Assembly (NCBI GenBank): GCA_016934415.1
Contig: JAFGSW010000043.1
Span: forward strand, 1-60,823
Direction of reading: 5' to 3'
DNA: 60,823 bases
Source: Spirochaetales bacterium
Lineage (GTDB): Bacteria; Spirochaetota; Spirochaetia; SZUA-6; RPPD01
Position numbers and translations under genes: made by a program. Below, in pieces: positions 33,480 to 43,404 of this stretch; positions within the stretch are counted from its first letter, which is position 1; every line of letters starts with the position of its first letter. The notes under the pieces were generated by a model. The model did no database searches and had not been told where the DNA came from. It was given only the letters and a program-made list of their open reading frames with translations.

Positions 33480-34715
33480 TCAGTCGTAGATTTGCCGATC
33501 TTTGATTTCCTTCTGAAGCTCCAACTTTCTTTTCGCAATGGCGATGTTGTCCCGGGCGGGCGTATATCCCGGGTCGATCTCGAGCACTTTTTCCCACACT
33601 GCGATCGCCTCCTCGAGTTTGTCATTGGCGTACAGCTTGACGCCCTGGAGGTAGAGCTCATCGGCCATGACCCGCTTATCCTGGCGGCCTGAGTCGCCCA
33701 GATTGAATTTGGCGCTCAGGCTGAATTTGTCGAGGGGGTTCATGGTGTTGCTCAAATCCAAATTATAGTTGACGGCGAAACTCACGGTCGCGAGGTCGAT
33801 GGTCGAACCGACCGTCACCATGGGATTGCCGCCCTTGAATTTGACGCCGGCTTCCACCACCACCGAGGGGGAGAAGGTGATGCATAAGCCCCCGGCGAAA
33901 TAATACCGCTCCGCCGGTATGCTCGGATCCAGACTGATGGGGAGGTTGAAATCAAAGGCGAACAGGAGAGGGCGGATCGGCGCATACGAGATCCCGAAGG
34001 TCGCCAGGGTCGGAAGAGGATCACCGGTAGCGAACGGCGAGTAATTCTTGAAGGTGGCGCCGAGCGCGAAATTGTTTTCGACGGATTTACCGAAATACAG
34101 GAAATTGAAACGGGTGAGGATTCCCACGTCCACCATGGCGGTGATGAGAGACTGGTCGGGATAGATGCTGGCGGGAACTCCCATGTACGCGGCTTTGATA
34201 TTGGCTCCCAGTGAGATGCCGCCGAAGTAATAGCTTTTGAAAAAATTATACGAGATGTTGGCGGTAATGATGGATTCGATGTAATATCCGCTCCCGCCCG
34301 CGTGCCCCCACTCGTCTTTTTCATTAAAGGGCACGTAAAGGAATTTCCCGCTCGCCGCCAGCCCCAGATCCCCGATGCGGATCGCAAACGCCACCGCCTC
34401 GATGTTCGAGTCCATGATCCAACTGTGATGCAGAAATCCGAGTTCGGTCTTCTCAAGCTGTGAGCTTCCGGCCGGGTTCGATTCGATGAACGACAGATCA
34501 TCGGACACTGCGGTAAAGGCCGTCCCCATTCCTTCGTATTTGCCGCCCATGGGAATGAAGAGAGTCGGGAAAATCGTCAAACCGCTGTTGGGATCCTGGT
34601 TGGGATAAAAAAACGACGCCCATTGACTGTAGAAATCAGAATAATCGGCATGAAGAAAACCGCAGAAAGAGAGGAAAAAAACGAGGAAAAGAGTCGCACT
34701 CCGCATGTTACTCAT
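33480..34715 (-). CDS. UPF0164/FadL-like outer-membrane protein with C-terminal TPR-like segment
   Basis: 411 residues. A signal peptide (MRSATLFLVFFLSFCGFLHA after three residues; ATG 34706 is an alternative start) precedes the family hallmark IPMGGKYEGMGTAFTAVSDD and LSFIESNPAGSSQLEKTELG. About fourteen alternating beta strands follow (for example YYIESIITANISYNF, YYFGGISLGANIKAAYMG). This matches UPF0164, described in Treponema as FadL-like outer-membrane barrels thought to move long-chain fatty acids or other hydrophobic nutrients. The last 60 residues (ADELYLQGVKLYANDKLEEA, WEKVLEIDPGYTPARDNI) form one to two TPRs, presumably periplasmic. It is convergent with mfd and divergent from the tRNA genes. 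This gene is the main support for a spirochaete host. Confidence 0.88.
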   Translation of the reverse strand: MSNMRSATLFLVFFLSFCGFLHADYSDFYSQWASFFYPNQDPNSGLTIFPTLFIPMGGKYEGMGTAFTAVSDDLSFIESNPAGSSQLEKTELGFLHHSWIMDSNIEAVAFAIRIGDLGLAASGKFLYVPFNEKDEWGHAGGSGYYIESIITANISYNFFKSYYFGGISLGANIKAAYMGVPASIYPDQSLITAMVDVGILTRFNFLYFGKSVENNFALGATFKNYSPFATGDPLPTLATFGISYAPIRPLLFAFDFNLPISLDPSIPAERYYFAGGLCITFSPSVVVEAGVKFKGGNPMVTVGSTIDLATVSFAVNYNLDLSNTMNPLDKFSLSAKFNLGDSGRQDKRVMADELYLQGVKLYANDKLEEAIAVWEKVLEIDPGYTPARDNIAIAKRKLELQKEIKDRQIYD

Positions 34716-34752
34716 AAATATATATTAGATTTTCGGAAAAAACTACGGTCTA

Positions 34753-34781
34753 TTGACTTAAAATGCGATTTTGACTATTTT
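34753..34781 (+). promoter_or_regulatory. Predicted sigma-70 promoter for tRNA-Thr
   Basis: TTGACT (34753-34758), 17 bases, TATTTT (34776-34781); tRNA-Thr begins 15 bases later. Confidence 0.65.
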
Positions 34782-34795
34782 AACCTCGCTGTCGC

Positions 34796-34868
34796 GCCAC
34801 CTTAGCTCAGTTGGCAGAGCACGTGACTTGTAATCTCGGGGTCCTCGGTTCAAATCCGAGAGGTGGCT
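34796..34868 (+). tRNA. tRNA-Thr (UGU anticodon)
   Basis: Acceptor GCCACCT/AGGTGGC, D-arm TAGCTCAGTTGGCAGAGCA, anticodon loop CTTGTAA with anticodon TGT, T-arm CTCGG-TTCAAAT-CCGAG, discriminator T, no encoded CCA. The anticodon stem CGTGA/TCTCG has one T-T mismatch. It reads ACA codons. Confidence 0.92.
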
Positions 34869-34921
34869 CTGAAGCTGCTGAGAAGCCGCTGGGGGGGTGG
34901 CAGGTTTAAAATCATGTTAAA

Positions 34922-34939
34922 ACCGCCGCCCGCGGCGGT
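34922..34939. repeat. GC hairpin between tRNA-Thr and tRNA-Tyr
   Basis: ACCGCCG/CGGCGGT, a 7-bp perfect stem with a 4-base loop, followed by GTCATTTT. It may be a weak terminator after tRNA-Thr or a processing hairpin; it lacks a proper T-run. Confidence 0.4.
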
Positions 34940-34950
34940 GTCATTTTACT

Positions 34951-35033
34951 GGGGAGATTCCCGAGCGGTCAAAGGGGGCAGACTGTAAATCTGTTGGCTT
35001 ACGCCTTCGAAGGTTCAAATCCTTCTCTCCCCA
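34951..35033 (+). tRNA. tRNA-Tyr (GUA anticodon)
   Basis: Acceptor GGGGAGA/TCTCCCC, anticodon loop with GTA in GACTGTAAATCTG, the long variable arm expected of bacterial tRNA-Tyr (TTGGCTTACGCCTTC), and T-arm GAAGG-TTCAAAT-CCTTC. Discriminator A, no encoded CCA. Confidence 0.93.
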
Positions 35034-35095
35034 TCCTTTTTTTGGATGCTGACGGTACAACGGTATGGACGGGCGATAGGAGTATGTCAGGCTTT

Positions 35096-35130
35096 AGGGA
35101 ATTTGTACGATTTCATCGTACAAATTCCCT
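35096..35130. repeat. Perfect 16-bp inverted repeat, 3-base loop
   Basis: AGGGAATTTGTACGAT (35096-35111), loop TTC, ATCGTACAAATTCCCT (35115-35130). There is no T-run, so it is not a normal terminator. Downstream to 35234, further complementary pieces (GAGGAG with CTCCTC; CCTGT and GTCGG with CCGACAGG) suggest more structure. The 200 bases between tRNA-Tyr and the next gene otherwise contain no gene that I can support. Confidence 0.7.
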
Positions 35131-35234
35131 CCAAGCAAACTCCCAGAGGAGCAAATTTCGATGCGCGCGCCTGTAAAGTCGGCCATATCGAAGCGAAGCC
35201 CGACAGGCTCCTCAATCCCCTCCTGCCGGTTTTT

Positions 35235-35783
35235 ATGTCGGAGTTAGAAAAAATCCAAAGTAATGACGATTTAAAAAAGCGAGATTTTTTCCATCCTTCA
35301 GGCTTATGTTTCCAATGCCGACGCTGTTCGGGATGTTGTCGCTTTTCGCCCGGCTTTGTATTCCTCTCGCATGAGGACCTGGCCGGGCTTCTGGAGGCGA
35401 CAGGCGCGACCTTTCACGAGTTTTTCTCAGTCTATCTGCGCATCGTGCCGATCGGTTTTTTTTCACGATTGAGTCTGCGGGAAAAGGCGAATTACGACTG
35501 CATATTCTGGGAAAACGACGGTTGCCGAGTGTACGAGCATCGGCCCCTGCAATGCCGGAGTTATCCCTTTTGGAGCTCTATCCTGTCTTCCCGGGAGAGT
35601 TGGGAGGAGCAGAAGAGATCCTGTCCCGGTATCGACGGCGGGGCGCTTCATGCGCCTGATGAAATTGATCGATGGCTCAGCCTTCGCCTGAAAGAACGCC
35701 TGATTGAAGTCGAAAGCGCCGAACCGTCCGCGTTGGAGAAGGCTCACCTCCGGTTCCTGGAAGACAGGCGCGGCGAAGCATGA
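35235..35783 (+). CDS. YkgJ-family cysteine-cluster protein
   Basis: 182 residues from ATG 35235 (MSELEKIQSNDDLKKRDFF); an upstream in-frame ATG at 35046 would span the inverted repeat and is unlikely. The cysteine signature of the CxxCxCC/YkgJ family is clear: CFQCRRCSGCCR near residue 27, then DCIFWENDGCRVYEHRPLQCRSYPFW and a final Cys in KRSCPGID. The eight or so cysteines probably bind a metal or an iron-sulfur cluster. The family is widespread but its biochemical role is not established. A 60-residue unknown protein follows 40 bases later. No good ribosome site lies before the ATG. Confidence 0.82.
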   Translation: MSELEKIQSNDDLKKRDFFHPSGLCFQCRRCSGCCRFSPGFVFLSHEDLAGLLEATGATFHEFFSVYLRIVPIGFFSRLSLREKANYDCIFWENDGCRVYEHRPLQCRSYPFWSSILSSRESWEEQKRSCPGIDGGALHAPDEIDRWLSLRLKERLIEVESAEPSALEKAHLRFLEDRRGEA

Positions 35784-35823
35784 CGTGTGGACGAGCCGTG
35801 ACGACCGGCGGGAAGGGGCGGTG

Positions 35824-36006
35824 ATGACGAGAATCTTTGAATTTACGGATAAAGAGCTTGTGTTATTGTACATGCTGCTCAAGAAAAAGGACGTGCCCGA
35901 TCGGCTCGCGAGCGCAGTCCTGACCGCTAAAATCGAAAAAACGCTCTTCGAATTCATGACCATAGCGGAAATTGAGAATATCGAGGAGTTTTACCGCGCA
36001 TTATGA
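35824..36006 (+). CDS. Small hypothetical protein, 60 residues
   Basis: Starts at ATG 35824 (or GTG 35821) with AAGGGG upstream. The product (MTRIFEFTDKELVLLYMLLK at the start, EIENIEEFYRAL at the end) is acidic, helical and without a signal peptide. It follows the YkgJ-family gene by 40 bases, so it is likely cotranscribed. I do not recognise a family; the good ribosome site and normal codon use support it being real. Confidence 0.6.
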   Translation: MTRIFEFTDKELVLLYMLLKKKDVPDRLASAVLTAKIEKTLFEFMTIAEIENIEEFYRAL

Positions 36007-36135
36007 GAAAAATTTTGCTTTTTCCGTCGAAAACAGTTATATTTGGTGGTTGACAAAAAAGCAGATTGTTGGAACCCGAAAGCCGTTTTGTGAAACGTCG
36101 TTCACGACTGGCTTGCTGGGAAGGGTTTGCGTCAC

Positions 36136-36219
36136 TTGAAGGAGTGGTTTTCCCTGCGCGTGTCACAGATGTATGCCGACAGGGACGTTTTCATCAATCC
36201 AGGGAAAAGGTACCGGTAG
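36136..36219 (+). CDS. Possible 27-residue leader-like frame ending one base before mltG
   Basis: TTG 36136 with AAGGG nine bases upstream opens 27 codons (LKEWFSLRVSQMYADRDVFI, then NPGKRYR) that stop at TAG, one base before the mltG ATG. 19 of 26 sense codons after the start end in G or C, and the peptide composition is protein-like. It would be translationally coupled to mltG. The rest of the 36007-36220 gap shows a TTGACA (36049-36054) but no convincing -10 box. Confidence 0.25.
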   Translation: MKEWFSLRVSQMYADRDVFINPGKRYR

Positions 36220-36220
36220 C

Positions 36221-37252
36221 ATGCGACTCATGAAAATTCCCCTGCTGCTCAGCTTTTCGATTCTCCTCCTGCTCGTGATCGCGGGCGTGATGTTCACCGT
36301 GCTTGCTTTCCTCAACAATCCGACCGGCGCAGTGTCGGAAGAGGGGGAGCTTTTCCAGATCAAAAAAGGCGAATCGTCCGAGCATGTGTTTATCCGGTTG
36401 GAGCAGGCGGGAATGATCCGTTCGTCACTCCTCCTTCAGGCCATCGCGAAAATGGCCGGAACCGAGTCATCGCTTAAAGCCGGCGTCTACCGGATCACGC
36501 CGGACCAGACGGCGATCGACATCCATAACGCGATCGTCGCCGGCAAACAGGAATTGAAGAAGGTAACGGTCAAGGAAGGATGGACGCTGTCCCAGATCGC
36601 GGGTGCGCTCGAACGGGGCGGTCTTCTCGACGCAGGCTCGTTCTTAAAGACGGCCGCCTCTTCGGATGTGCTTGTCCGCTACGGCATTCCCGGCCGGACA
36701 GCCGAAGGGTACTGCTTCCCCGACACCTATTACTTTCCATACGACGCGTCCGCCGCCTCCGTGCTGGCGACGATGTTCGAAACCTTTTACGCGAAGCTCG
36801 CCGAGATCTATCCGGATTATAGGCTCCTCGACAAAAAAGACCTCTTCCGGAAGGTCATCGTCGCCTCCATCGTCGAGCGGGAGTACCGCAGGGAAAACGA
36901 AGCGCCGGTTATCGCTTCGGTGTTTTTTAACCGGCTTAAAATCAACAAGCCCCTCGAGTCCTGTGCCACGGTCGAGTACGTGCTTACCGAAGTCTTGGGG
37001 AAACCGCACAAAGAGCGCCTCACCACCGCCGATCTGAAGGTGCGGTCCACCTATAACACCTACGAGGTCTACGGACTCCCGCCCGGGCCCATCGGCAATC
37101 CCGGGACAACGTCGCTCCTGGCGGCCTTTTTCCCTATGAAGACGAATTATCTTTATTTCGTGCTCAAGGACCCGGCGAGCGGAGCGCACGAATTTTCGGA
37201 AACATATCAGAAGCACCTCTCCGCGAAAAGTCTGTACCTCAAGGGGTACTAA
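36221..37252 (+). CDS. mltG: Endolytic murein transglycosylase
   Basis: 343 residues from ATG 36221; an in-frame ATG at 36173 lies upstream of the better placed GGGAAAAGG. One N-terminal membrane helix (about 6-32), a LysM-like subdomain (GELFQIKKGESSEHVFIRL), then the YceG/MltG catalytic domain. Catalytic Glu219 is in VIVASIVEREYRRENE, with conserved SVFFNRL, CATVEYVL, YNTYEVYGLPPGPIGNPG and YLYFV. MltG cleaves growing glycan strands near the inner membrane and ends their synthesis by class A and SEDS/class B machines, several of which are encoded in this window. dnaG follows 16 bases later. Confidence 0.93.
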   Translation: MRLMKIPLLLSFSILLLLVIAGVMFTVLAFLNNPTGAVSEEGELFQIKKGESSEHVFIRLEQAGMIRSSLLLQAIAKMAGTESSLKAGVYRITPDQTAIDIHNAIVAGKQELKKVTVKEGWTLSQIAGALERGGLLDAGSFLKTAASSDVLVRYGIPGRTAEGYCFPDTYYFPYDASAASVLATMFETFYAKLAEIYPDYRLLDKKDLFRKVIVASIVEREYRRENEAPVIASVFFNRLKINKPLESCATVEYVLTEVLGKPHKERLTTADLKVRSTYNTYEVYGLPPGPIGNPGTTSLLAAFFPMKTNYLYFVLKDPASGAHEFSETYQKHLSAKSLYLKGY

Positions 37253-37268
37253 ACGGAGCGGCGCGATT

Positions 37269-39038
37269 ATGGCGATGAGGATTCCGGAAGAGACCATCAA
37301 CAGGATTACTGAAAGCCTCGATATCGCGGCGATCGTCGGCGAATACGTCCCGCTGGTGAAAAAAGGGAACCGGTACTGGGGATTATGTCCGTTTCACAGC
37401 GAGAAAACGCCTTCCTTTGCGGTGACACCGGAGAAAGGGGTGTATTATTGTTTCGGTTGCCACAAGGGAGGCAGTCTGCTTACCTTCATCATGGAGATGG
37501 AAAAGCTTTCATTCGTGGAGGCGGTCCAGTTTGCCGCCAAAAAGGCGGGCATTGAGGTCGATTTTCAAAGCCGTGACCAGGATGGCCCGAAGAAAGAGGC
37601 GTTTCTCGAGTTGTACGGGCGGGTGGCGCAGTCATTCGCGCATATCCTTAAGAACCATGCCGCGGCGGAGCACGCGCGGAGGTACTTGGGTTCGCGGCAT
37701 TTGGGCGAGGACATTCAGGAACGATTCTCCATCGGATATGCGCCGCCGCAGCGGGAATGGCTCTACGATTTTTTACGGAAAAAGAATTTTTCGGAGGAAT
37801 TTCTCTCCCGCTCGGGGCTGTTCGTCAGGGAGAAGCGGGCCTATTTCGCCGACCGGATCATGTTCCCCATCGCCAATGCCAGAAACGAGGTGGTCGCGTT
37901 CGGGGGGAGGAGCCTGGGCGACGCGCAGCCAAAATACCTGAACACGCCGGAAACGTTCTTTTTCAAAAAAGGAGCGAATTTATACGGGATCGATCACGCG
38001 CTGCCGGCCGTGAAGGAAAGCGGGTTTGTCTACCTGGTCGAGGGATACATCGACGTGATGGCGATGCACGCTTCCGGCCTCGCCAATTGCGTCGCGCCCC
38101 TCGGAACCGCGCTCACCGAACGCCAGGCCCGGCTGTTAAAGCGCTATTGCTCCAAGGCCGTGCTCGTCTTCGACGGGGACGACGCCGGCGTGCAGGCCAC
38201 TCTGCGCGCCCTGGAGATATTCGAGGCGTGCGACATGGAAACGGAAGTCGTCGAATTGAAGGAGAGAAAGGATCCGGCCGAAATTTATGAAAAGGACGAT
38301 TCCGAGGCCTTGCATAAAGCGATGAAATGCTCTATTAATGGCTTTCAATTTATTCTCACGAGGGCGACGACTCACAATGATACAGCGACACCGAGGGGGA
38401 AGGAAGGTGTCGTGGCTTTCATTTCCTCGTATCTTTCGAAAGTCCAGTCCCAGATCCGACGCGACGCCTATATCGAGGCAACCGCCGAGGCGATCGGCGT
38501 GCGCGAGGAGACGGTGCGCCGGGATTTGTCGAGGCCGCGGAAATTCGCGCCTGCGACCGCAGAGACGGCGGTTGAGCGGATCGCGCCCGAGGTTAACGAC
38601 GAGTTATTGTTCATGCTGGCCGCGGCCGTCGCCGAGCATGGTTTTCTCGAAGTGCGGAAAGGCATCCGGCTCGAAGACCTTCAGGACTCGGGCGCCCGGC
38701 AGCTTTATATCGCGCTTGAGGAATGTTTTCGGAATGACGAATCTTCAATGGAGCAGCTGCTGAAAAGAATCGAGGACGAATCGATTAAAACCCTGCTCGT
38801 GGAAAAGGCGTCTTCCGAGGAATTCGCCGTCAACCAGAAGGAATACATCGAAAAAAGCATACGGCGTATAAAAGAATTGAGCCTCAAGCGAAAACAAGAC
38901 GAGATTGACGATAAATTGAAGGAATACGACAAGCGAAAAACGGATTACAGCGTGCTTCGCGATTTACAGCTGGAGAAGATGTACGTCGACGAAGAGCTGA
39001 AGAAATTGACGGCAAGGGACTATGGCAGAGACAACTGA
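37269..39038 (+). CDS. dnaG: DNA primase
   Basis: 589 residues. The N-terminal CHC2 zinc ribbon uses Cys40, His43, Cys61 and Cys64 ([22 protein letters not shown]). The RNA-polymerase-like core has the TOPRIM acidic residues in [11 protein letters not shown] (Glu258) and LVFDGDDAG (Asp302, Asp304). The C-terminal 150 residues form the less conserved helicase-binding domain. It makes RNA primers for replication. It sits between mltG and rpoD and overlaps rpoD by 17 bases, a tight version of the macromolecular-synthesis operon, here without rpsU in the window. Confidence 0.96.
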   Translation: MAMRIPEETINRITESLDIAAIVGEYVPLVKKGNRYWGLCPFHSEKTPSFAVTPEKGVYYCFGCHKGGSLLTFIMEMEKLSFVEAVQFAAKKAGIEVDFQSRDQDGPKKEAFLELYGRVAQSFAHILKNHAAAEHARRYLGSRHLGEDIQERFSIGYAPPQREWLYDFLRKKNFSEEFLSRSGLFVREKRAYFADRIMFPIANARNEVVAFGGRSLGDAQPKYLNTPETFFFKKGANLYGIDHALPAVKESGFVYLVEGYIDVMAMHASGLANCVAPLGTALTERQARLLKRYCSKAVLVFDGDDAGVQATLRALEIFEACDMETEVVELKERKDPAEIYEKDDSEALHKAMKCSINGFQFILTRATTHNDTATPRGKEGVVAFISSYLSKVQSQIRRDAYIEATAEAIGVREETVRRDLSRPRKFAPATAETAVERIAPEVNDELLFMLAAAVAEHGFLEVRKGIRLEDLQDSGARQLYIALEECFRNDESSMEQLLKRIEDESIKTLLVEKASSEEFAVNQKEYIEKSIRRIKELSLKRKQDEIDDKLKEYDKRKTDYSVLRDLQLEKMYVDEELKKLTARDYGRDN

Positions 39039-40767
39039 ATTGGTCAATGAACCCGCGGTGCAGAAACTTCTCGCGTATGCCCGCGAAAAAAAGAGCGTCA
39101 GCTACGACGAGGTCACCGATTTTCTGCCCGATAATATCGTCAACAGCGACAAGATCGAGGAGGTGATCAACATTCTCGAGGAGAATAAGATCAAGCTCGA
39201 GGATGAATTCATCGACCTGCAGCTCGATGACGAAAAACCGGAAAAAAACAATAAAAAGAACAAGAAACTCGTCTACGCCGAGGGCCGCGATTCCTCCAAT
39301 GACGACCCCATCCGACTCTACCTGCGCGAAATCGGAAAGGAAAATCTTCTCACCGCCGAGCAAGAGGTGATCCTGTCCAAGAAAATGGAAGAGGGCGGCC
39401 ACATCATCAAAAAGGTCATTCTTGAATCGAACATCCTGATCAATGAGTTCTACAAAATATGCCGCAAGGCGCTCTCCAAACGCGACCCCCGGGAAATGAA
39501 TCTATCCAAGAAGGAGATCTCCGAGGTCCTGGCCGAGCGCAAACGTCTCAATGTATTTTATCGGGAAACCATCAAGGATGTGTTCCCCAAGTTGAAGGAA
39601 TACAACGACCTCAAGAAACAATACGAGGAGATTCGGGAAGAACTCCTCGGCAGTCCCGAACTCGCCAAGAAGAGGTCGTCGCTGCTGCACGCGCTGAAAA
39701 AGGTCGCCTACCAGCCGGAGGAGATCAGCGCCATCGCGGACAAGTACATCCTGGCGGTGCGTAAGGTCAGGAGCATCCAAAAGGAGACGAAAAAGATAGA
39801 GAAACGGCTGGGGATCAAGGACACCAAGGAGCTGCGCAATCTGGTGCGGGGCTTGGCGAAGAGAAACGAGTGCGAAAAAATCGAGCGGTCGCTCGGCATG
39901 CCGCAGGACAAGATCAAGGATCTCATCCGCACCATCCACCTGAACGAAAGCAAAATCGACAAGATCGAGGTCGAATTCGAGGACCGGCTCGAGAATATCC
40001 TTGAACAGGCGAAACACGTCGAGCGCGGCAAGATCATGATGAAGAACGCCAAGGACAAGCTCATCAAGGCCAACCTGCGGCTTGTCGTGAGCATCGCGAA
40101 AAAATACACGAATCGCGGTCTGCATTTCTTCGACCTGGTGCAAGAGGGCAATATCGGGCTCATCAAGGCGGTTGAGAAATTCGAGTACCGGAAAGGCTAT
40201 AAATTCTCGACCTATGCCACCTGGTGGATCCGGCAGGCCATCACCCGCTCCATTTCCGACCAGGCGCGCACCATCCGCGTACCGGTCCACATGATCGAGC
40301 AGATCAACAAGGTGATGCGCGAATCGCGGCAGCTCATGCAGGTTTTGGGCCGCGAGCCCACGGACGACGAGGTGGCCGATCATCTCGGCTGGTCCATTTC
40401 ACGGGTCAAATCCGTGAAGAACGTCGCCCGGGAGCCGATTTCACTCGAGACGCCCATCGGCGAGGAGGAGGATTCGCTTCTCGGGGACTTCATCGAGGAC
40501 AAGGACGTGGAGAACCCGGCGCACCAGACCGCCTTCCGCATCCTGCAGCAGCAGCTCAATTCCGTGCTCAAATCCCTGCCGCCCCGGGAGCAGGACGTCC
40601 TCAAGATGCGCTTCGGCCTCGTCGACGGATATTCACTCACTCTTGAGGAAGTGGGGCTTCACTTTAACGTGACCCGGGAACGGATTCGACAGATCGAGGC
40701 GAAGGCGCTCCGGCGCCTGCGGCACCCGAAAAAGAGCAGGAAATTGAAGGATTATCTCGATTACTGA
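39022..40767 (+). CDS. rpoD: Primary RNA polymerase sigma factor (sigma-70)
   Basis: 581 residues. Region 1.1 (about 5-60), region 1.2 ([20 protein letters not shown]), and a long charged non-conserved stretch (about 145-330) precede the core. Region 2 is textbook: [60 protein letters not shown]. Region 3 starts at [13 protein letters not shown]. Region 4 ([35 protein letters not shown]) has the -35 recognition helix. It directs polymerase to the TTGACA/TATAAT-like promoters predicted here. The start overlaps dnaG by 17 bases. Confidence 0.97.
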   Translation: MAETTELVNEPAVQKLLAYAREKKSVSYDEVTDFLPDNIVNSDKIEEVINILEENKIKLEDEFIDLQLDDEKPEKNNKKNKKLVYAEGRDSSNDDPIRLYLREIGKENLLTAEQEVILSKKMEEGGHIIKKVILESNILINEFYKICRKALSKRDPREMNLSKKEISEVLAERKRLNVFYRETIKDVFPKLKEYNDLKKQYEEIREELLGSPELAKKRSSLLHALKKVAYQPEEISAIADKYILAVRKVRSIQKETKKIEKRLGIKDTKELRNLVRGLAKRNECEKIERSLGMPQDKIKDLIRTIHLNESKIDKIEVEFEDRLENILEQAKHVERGKIMMKNAKDKLIKANLRLVVSIAKKYTNRGLHFFDLVQEGNIGLIKAVEKFEYRKGYKFSTYATWWIRQAITRSISDQARTIRVPVHMIEQINKVMRESRQLMQVLGREPTDDEVADHLGWSISRVKSVKNVAREPISLETPIGEEEDSLLGDFIEDKDVENPAHQTAFRILQQQLNSVLKSLPPREQDVLKMRFGLVDGYSLTLEEVGLHFNVTRERIRQIEAKALRRLRHPKKSRKLKDYLDY

Positions 40768-40784
40768 TATCCAGGGGGAAAGAC

Positions 40785-41621
<837 letters not shown>

Positions 41622-41642
41622 AGAGAATATTTCTGGTTTTTT

Positions 41643-42082
41643 GACAGGTCAAATCACCGCCCAGCACTCAATCGAGCGCCTATTCATGTTGAGTGAAAAA
41701 TGGAGCGCTCGATTGAGTGCTGGGAGGAAAGTCCGGGCTCCAAAGAGCATGATGCCGGGTAACTCCCGGGCCTGACCAGCTGACTGCAAAGTCTGGTGGC
41801 CAGGACAGAGAGCGTCACAGAGACCTAACCGTCCCTCACCTCATGATTGAGGTGAGGGACAAGGGTGAAAAGGCGGGGTAAGAGCCCGCCGCGCCGCCGG
41901 CGACGGCGGCGGCTCGACAAGCCTCATCAGGAGCAAGGCCGAACAGCGGAGAGGGTGGCTCGCCCTGGTTATTCGGGCATTGACCGAATACAAAATCCGC
42001 GGGTTGGCCGCTAGAGACGGCGTGTGAGCGACCGTTCCAGAGAGATGGTGATTCTCGACAGAATCCGGCTTATCGACCTGTC
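41643..42082 (+). ncRNA. rnpB: RNase P RNA (type A)
   Basis: The universal core is clear: GAGGAAAGTCCGGGCTCC (5' side of P4) and ACAGAATCCGGCTTAT (3' side). P1 pairs GACAGGTC (41643-41650) with GACCTGTC (42075-42082). P2 pairs AATCACC with GGTGATT. P3 is an unusually long perfect 20-bp helix (41660-41679 with 41705-41724). A 13-bp helix (TCCCTCACCTCA with TGAGGTGAGGGA) lies at about 41832-41860. The RNA removes 5' leaders from pre-tRNAs together with RnpA. Length about 440 bases. Confidence 0.95.
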
Positions 42083-42089
42083 TTTTTTT
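42075..42089 (+). terminator. T-run ending rnpB
   Basis: The 3' strand of P1 is followed directly by seven T (42083-42089), so the P1 helix or local hairpins plus the T-run can end transcription. Confidence 0.5.
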
Positions 42090-42121
42090 ATTATAGTTTT
42101 TTGAAAAACCGCGCGCCATGG

Positions 42122-42250
42122 GAGTTTGTCGGACTGAGCGTCGGAATGGTCGATTTGGCATGTAAATGCATTGGAATTGACTCCTTTTGGAGTTTGCGAG
42201 ATGGATAGTAAACGGTGGAATCGTAGACTATCTTCAAGTCAGACAAACTC
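42122..42250. repeat. Inverted repeat flanking a 100-base AT-richer stretch after rnpB
   Basis: GAGTTTGTCGGACT (42122-42135) and AGTCAGACAAACTC (42237-42250) pair at 13 of 14 positions. Inside lies a smaller hairpin GACTCC-TTTT-GGAGTT (about 42179-42194), followed by GGAGTTTGCGAG, which partly repeats the left arm. There is no T-run. It lies directly before the TPR protein gene and could be a structured leader or a small mobile remnant. Confidence 0.5.
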
Positions 42251-42268
42251 TCAGGAAGAAAACGATTT

Positions 42269-43267
42269 ATGTTGTTGGATTACGAAAGGTACCAGAGAAG
42301 GTCTCCGAAAAAAAAATCGCGCATCATCCTTTTTATTTTCCTCCTCATCGCTTTCGGGCTCGGTACGTATTTTCTCGTTTCCGCTTTTTTTCACAACCGG
42401 AAATCGTTCGAGGCATTGACGATGCCCCCGCCGGGAGACCGACTCGATGAGTTGTGGGCGCGGTTGGTCGACGTCGACCGTGCGCCGCAACAGGCCGGCA
42501 CCAGCGAGAACGAGGAAAAGAAAATTCTCGATGAACTCATACGCCTTTCAGACGATCTCTTGTACAATAACCCTTTGTCCCTCAAACCGCTTCTCTATCA
42601 GGGGTACGCCTCCTTTTATCGAGGCCTGTGCGAGCCGACGTTTGAGAAACAGCTTCCGTACTTCAATCAATCCGTCATTTCCGAACGCAGGGCGCTTTTA
42701 CACGCCGGTCAAGAACTGAAGCCCCAATTATGCTATATGCTCGGGAGGGTTTATTTCCATAAGCGCGCGTCGTATTACGACCTGGCGGCGAGGTATCTTG
42801 AACAGGCCCTGAAATTGGGATATAAACGACTAGATGCGTATGAATACCTCGTTCTCGTGTATAACGAATGGGGGATGACCGATCAAGCGATCGGTCATTT
42901 GGAAAAAGCGTACGCGGAGAAACACGATGTCTTATACCTGTACTCCCTTGCCCAAAGCTATCAAAAAGTGAACCGGCTTGCAGAGGCCAGGGAACTCTTG
43001 ACCCGGGTGAAGAGTGAGGCTCAAGACGCGGAGTTGCTGAAAGAGTGTCGATTTCTCCTGGGTGAGATTCTATTCGCGCAGGGGAACTATCGGCAGGCGG
43101 AGCGGCAGTACCGGGACATTTTGAACGACGATACAAATTCGGCCGAGGCGCATTTTCGCCTGGCGCTCATATATGAAAAACTGGGCGATTATGCGCAATA
43201 CCGTTTTGAACTCAGGCTCACCTTGGAGGAGGACCGGGGGCACAGCGGAGCGCGCAGCCGCCTGTGA
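42269..43267 (+). CDS. Membrane-anchored TPR protein
   Basis: 332 residues. A short basic N-terminus (YERYQRRSPKKKSR) precedes one membrane helix (IILFIFLLIAFGLGTYFLVSAFF, about 19-41), so the rest should face the periplasm. From about residue 90 the protein is a TPR solenoid: LLYNNPLSLKPLLYQGYASF, LGRVYFHKRASYYDLAARYL, LVLVYNEWGMTDQAIGHLEK, LAQSYQKVNRLAEARELLTR, LLGEILFAQGNYRQAERQYR and LALIYEKLGDYAQYRFELRL. AGGAAG lies about ten bases before the ATG. It is placed between rnpB and mreB, so it may be a scaffold for envelope proteins; function unknown. Confidence 0.8.
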   Translation: MLLDYERYQRRSPKKKSRIILFIFLLIAFGLGTYFLVSAFFHNRKSFEALTMPPPGDRLDELWARLVDVDRAPQQAGTSENEEKKILDELIRLSDDLLYNNPLSLKPLLYQGYASFYRGLCEPTFEKQLPYFNQSVISERRALLHAGQELKPQLCYMLGRVYFHKRASYYDLAARYLEQALKLGYKRLDAYEYLVLVYNEWGMTDQAIGHLEKAYAEKHDVLYLYSLAQSYQKVNRLAEARELLTRVKSEAQDAELLKECRFLLGEILFAQGNYRQAERQYRDILNDDTNSAEAHFRLALIYEKLGDYAQYRFELRLTLEEDRGHSGARSRL

Positions 43268-43404
43268 GAAGGGCGGCGGCGAACGTCGAATGAGTCCATG
43301 CGGCGGGGCGGGGCCGATCGTGAAGCGTGTCGGCAACTCGTTTCAGTTTCACCGCATGCGATGTCCATAAAGGTTTCCGGCCGCCATAAAGGGAGGCAGA
43401 GTAA

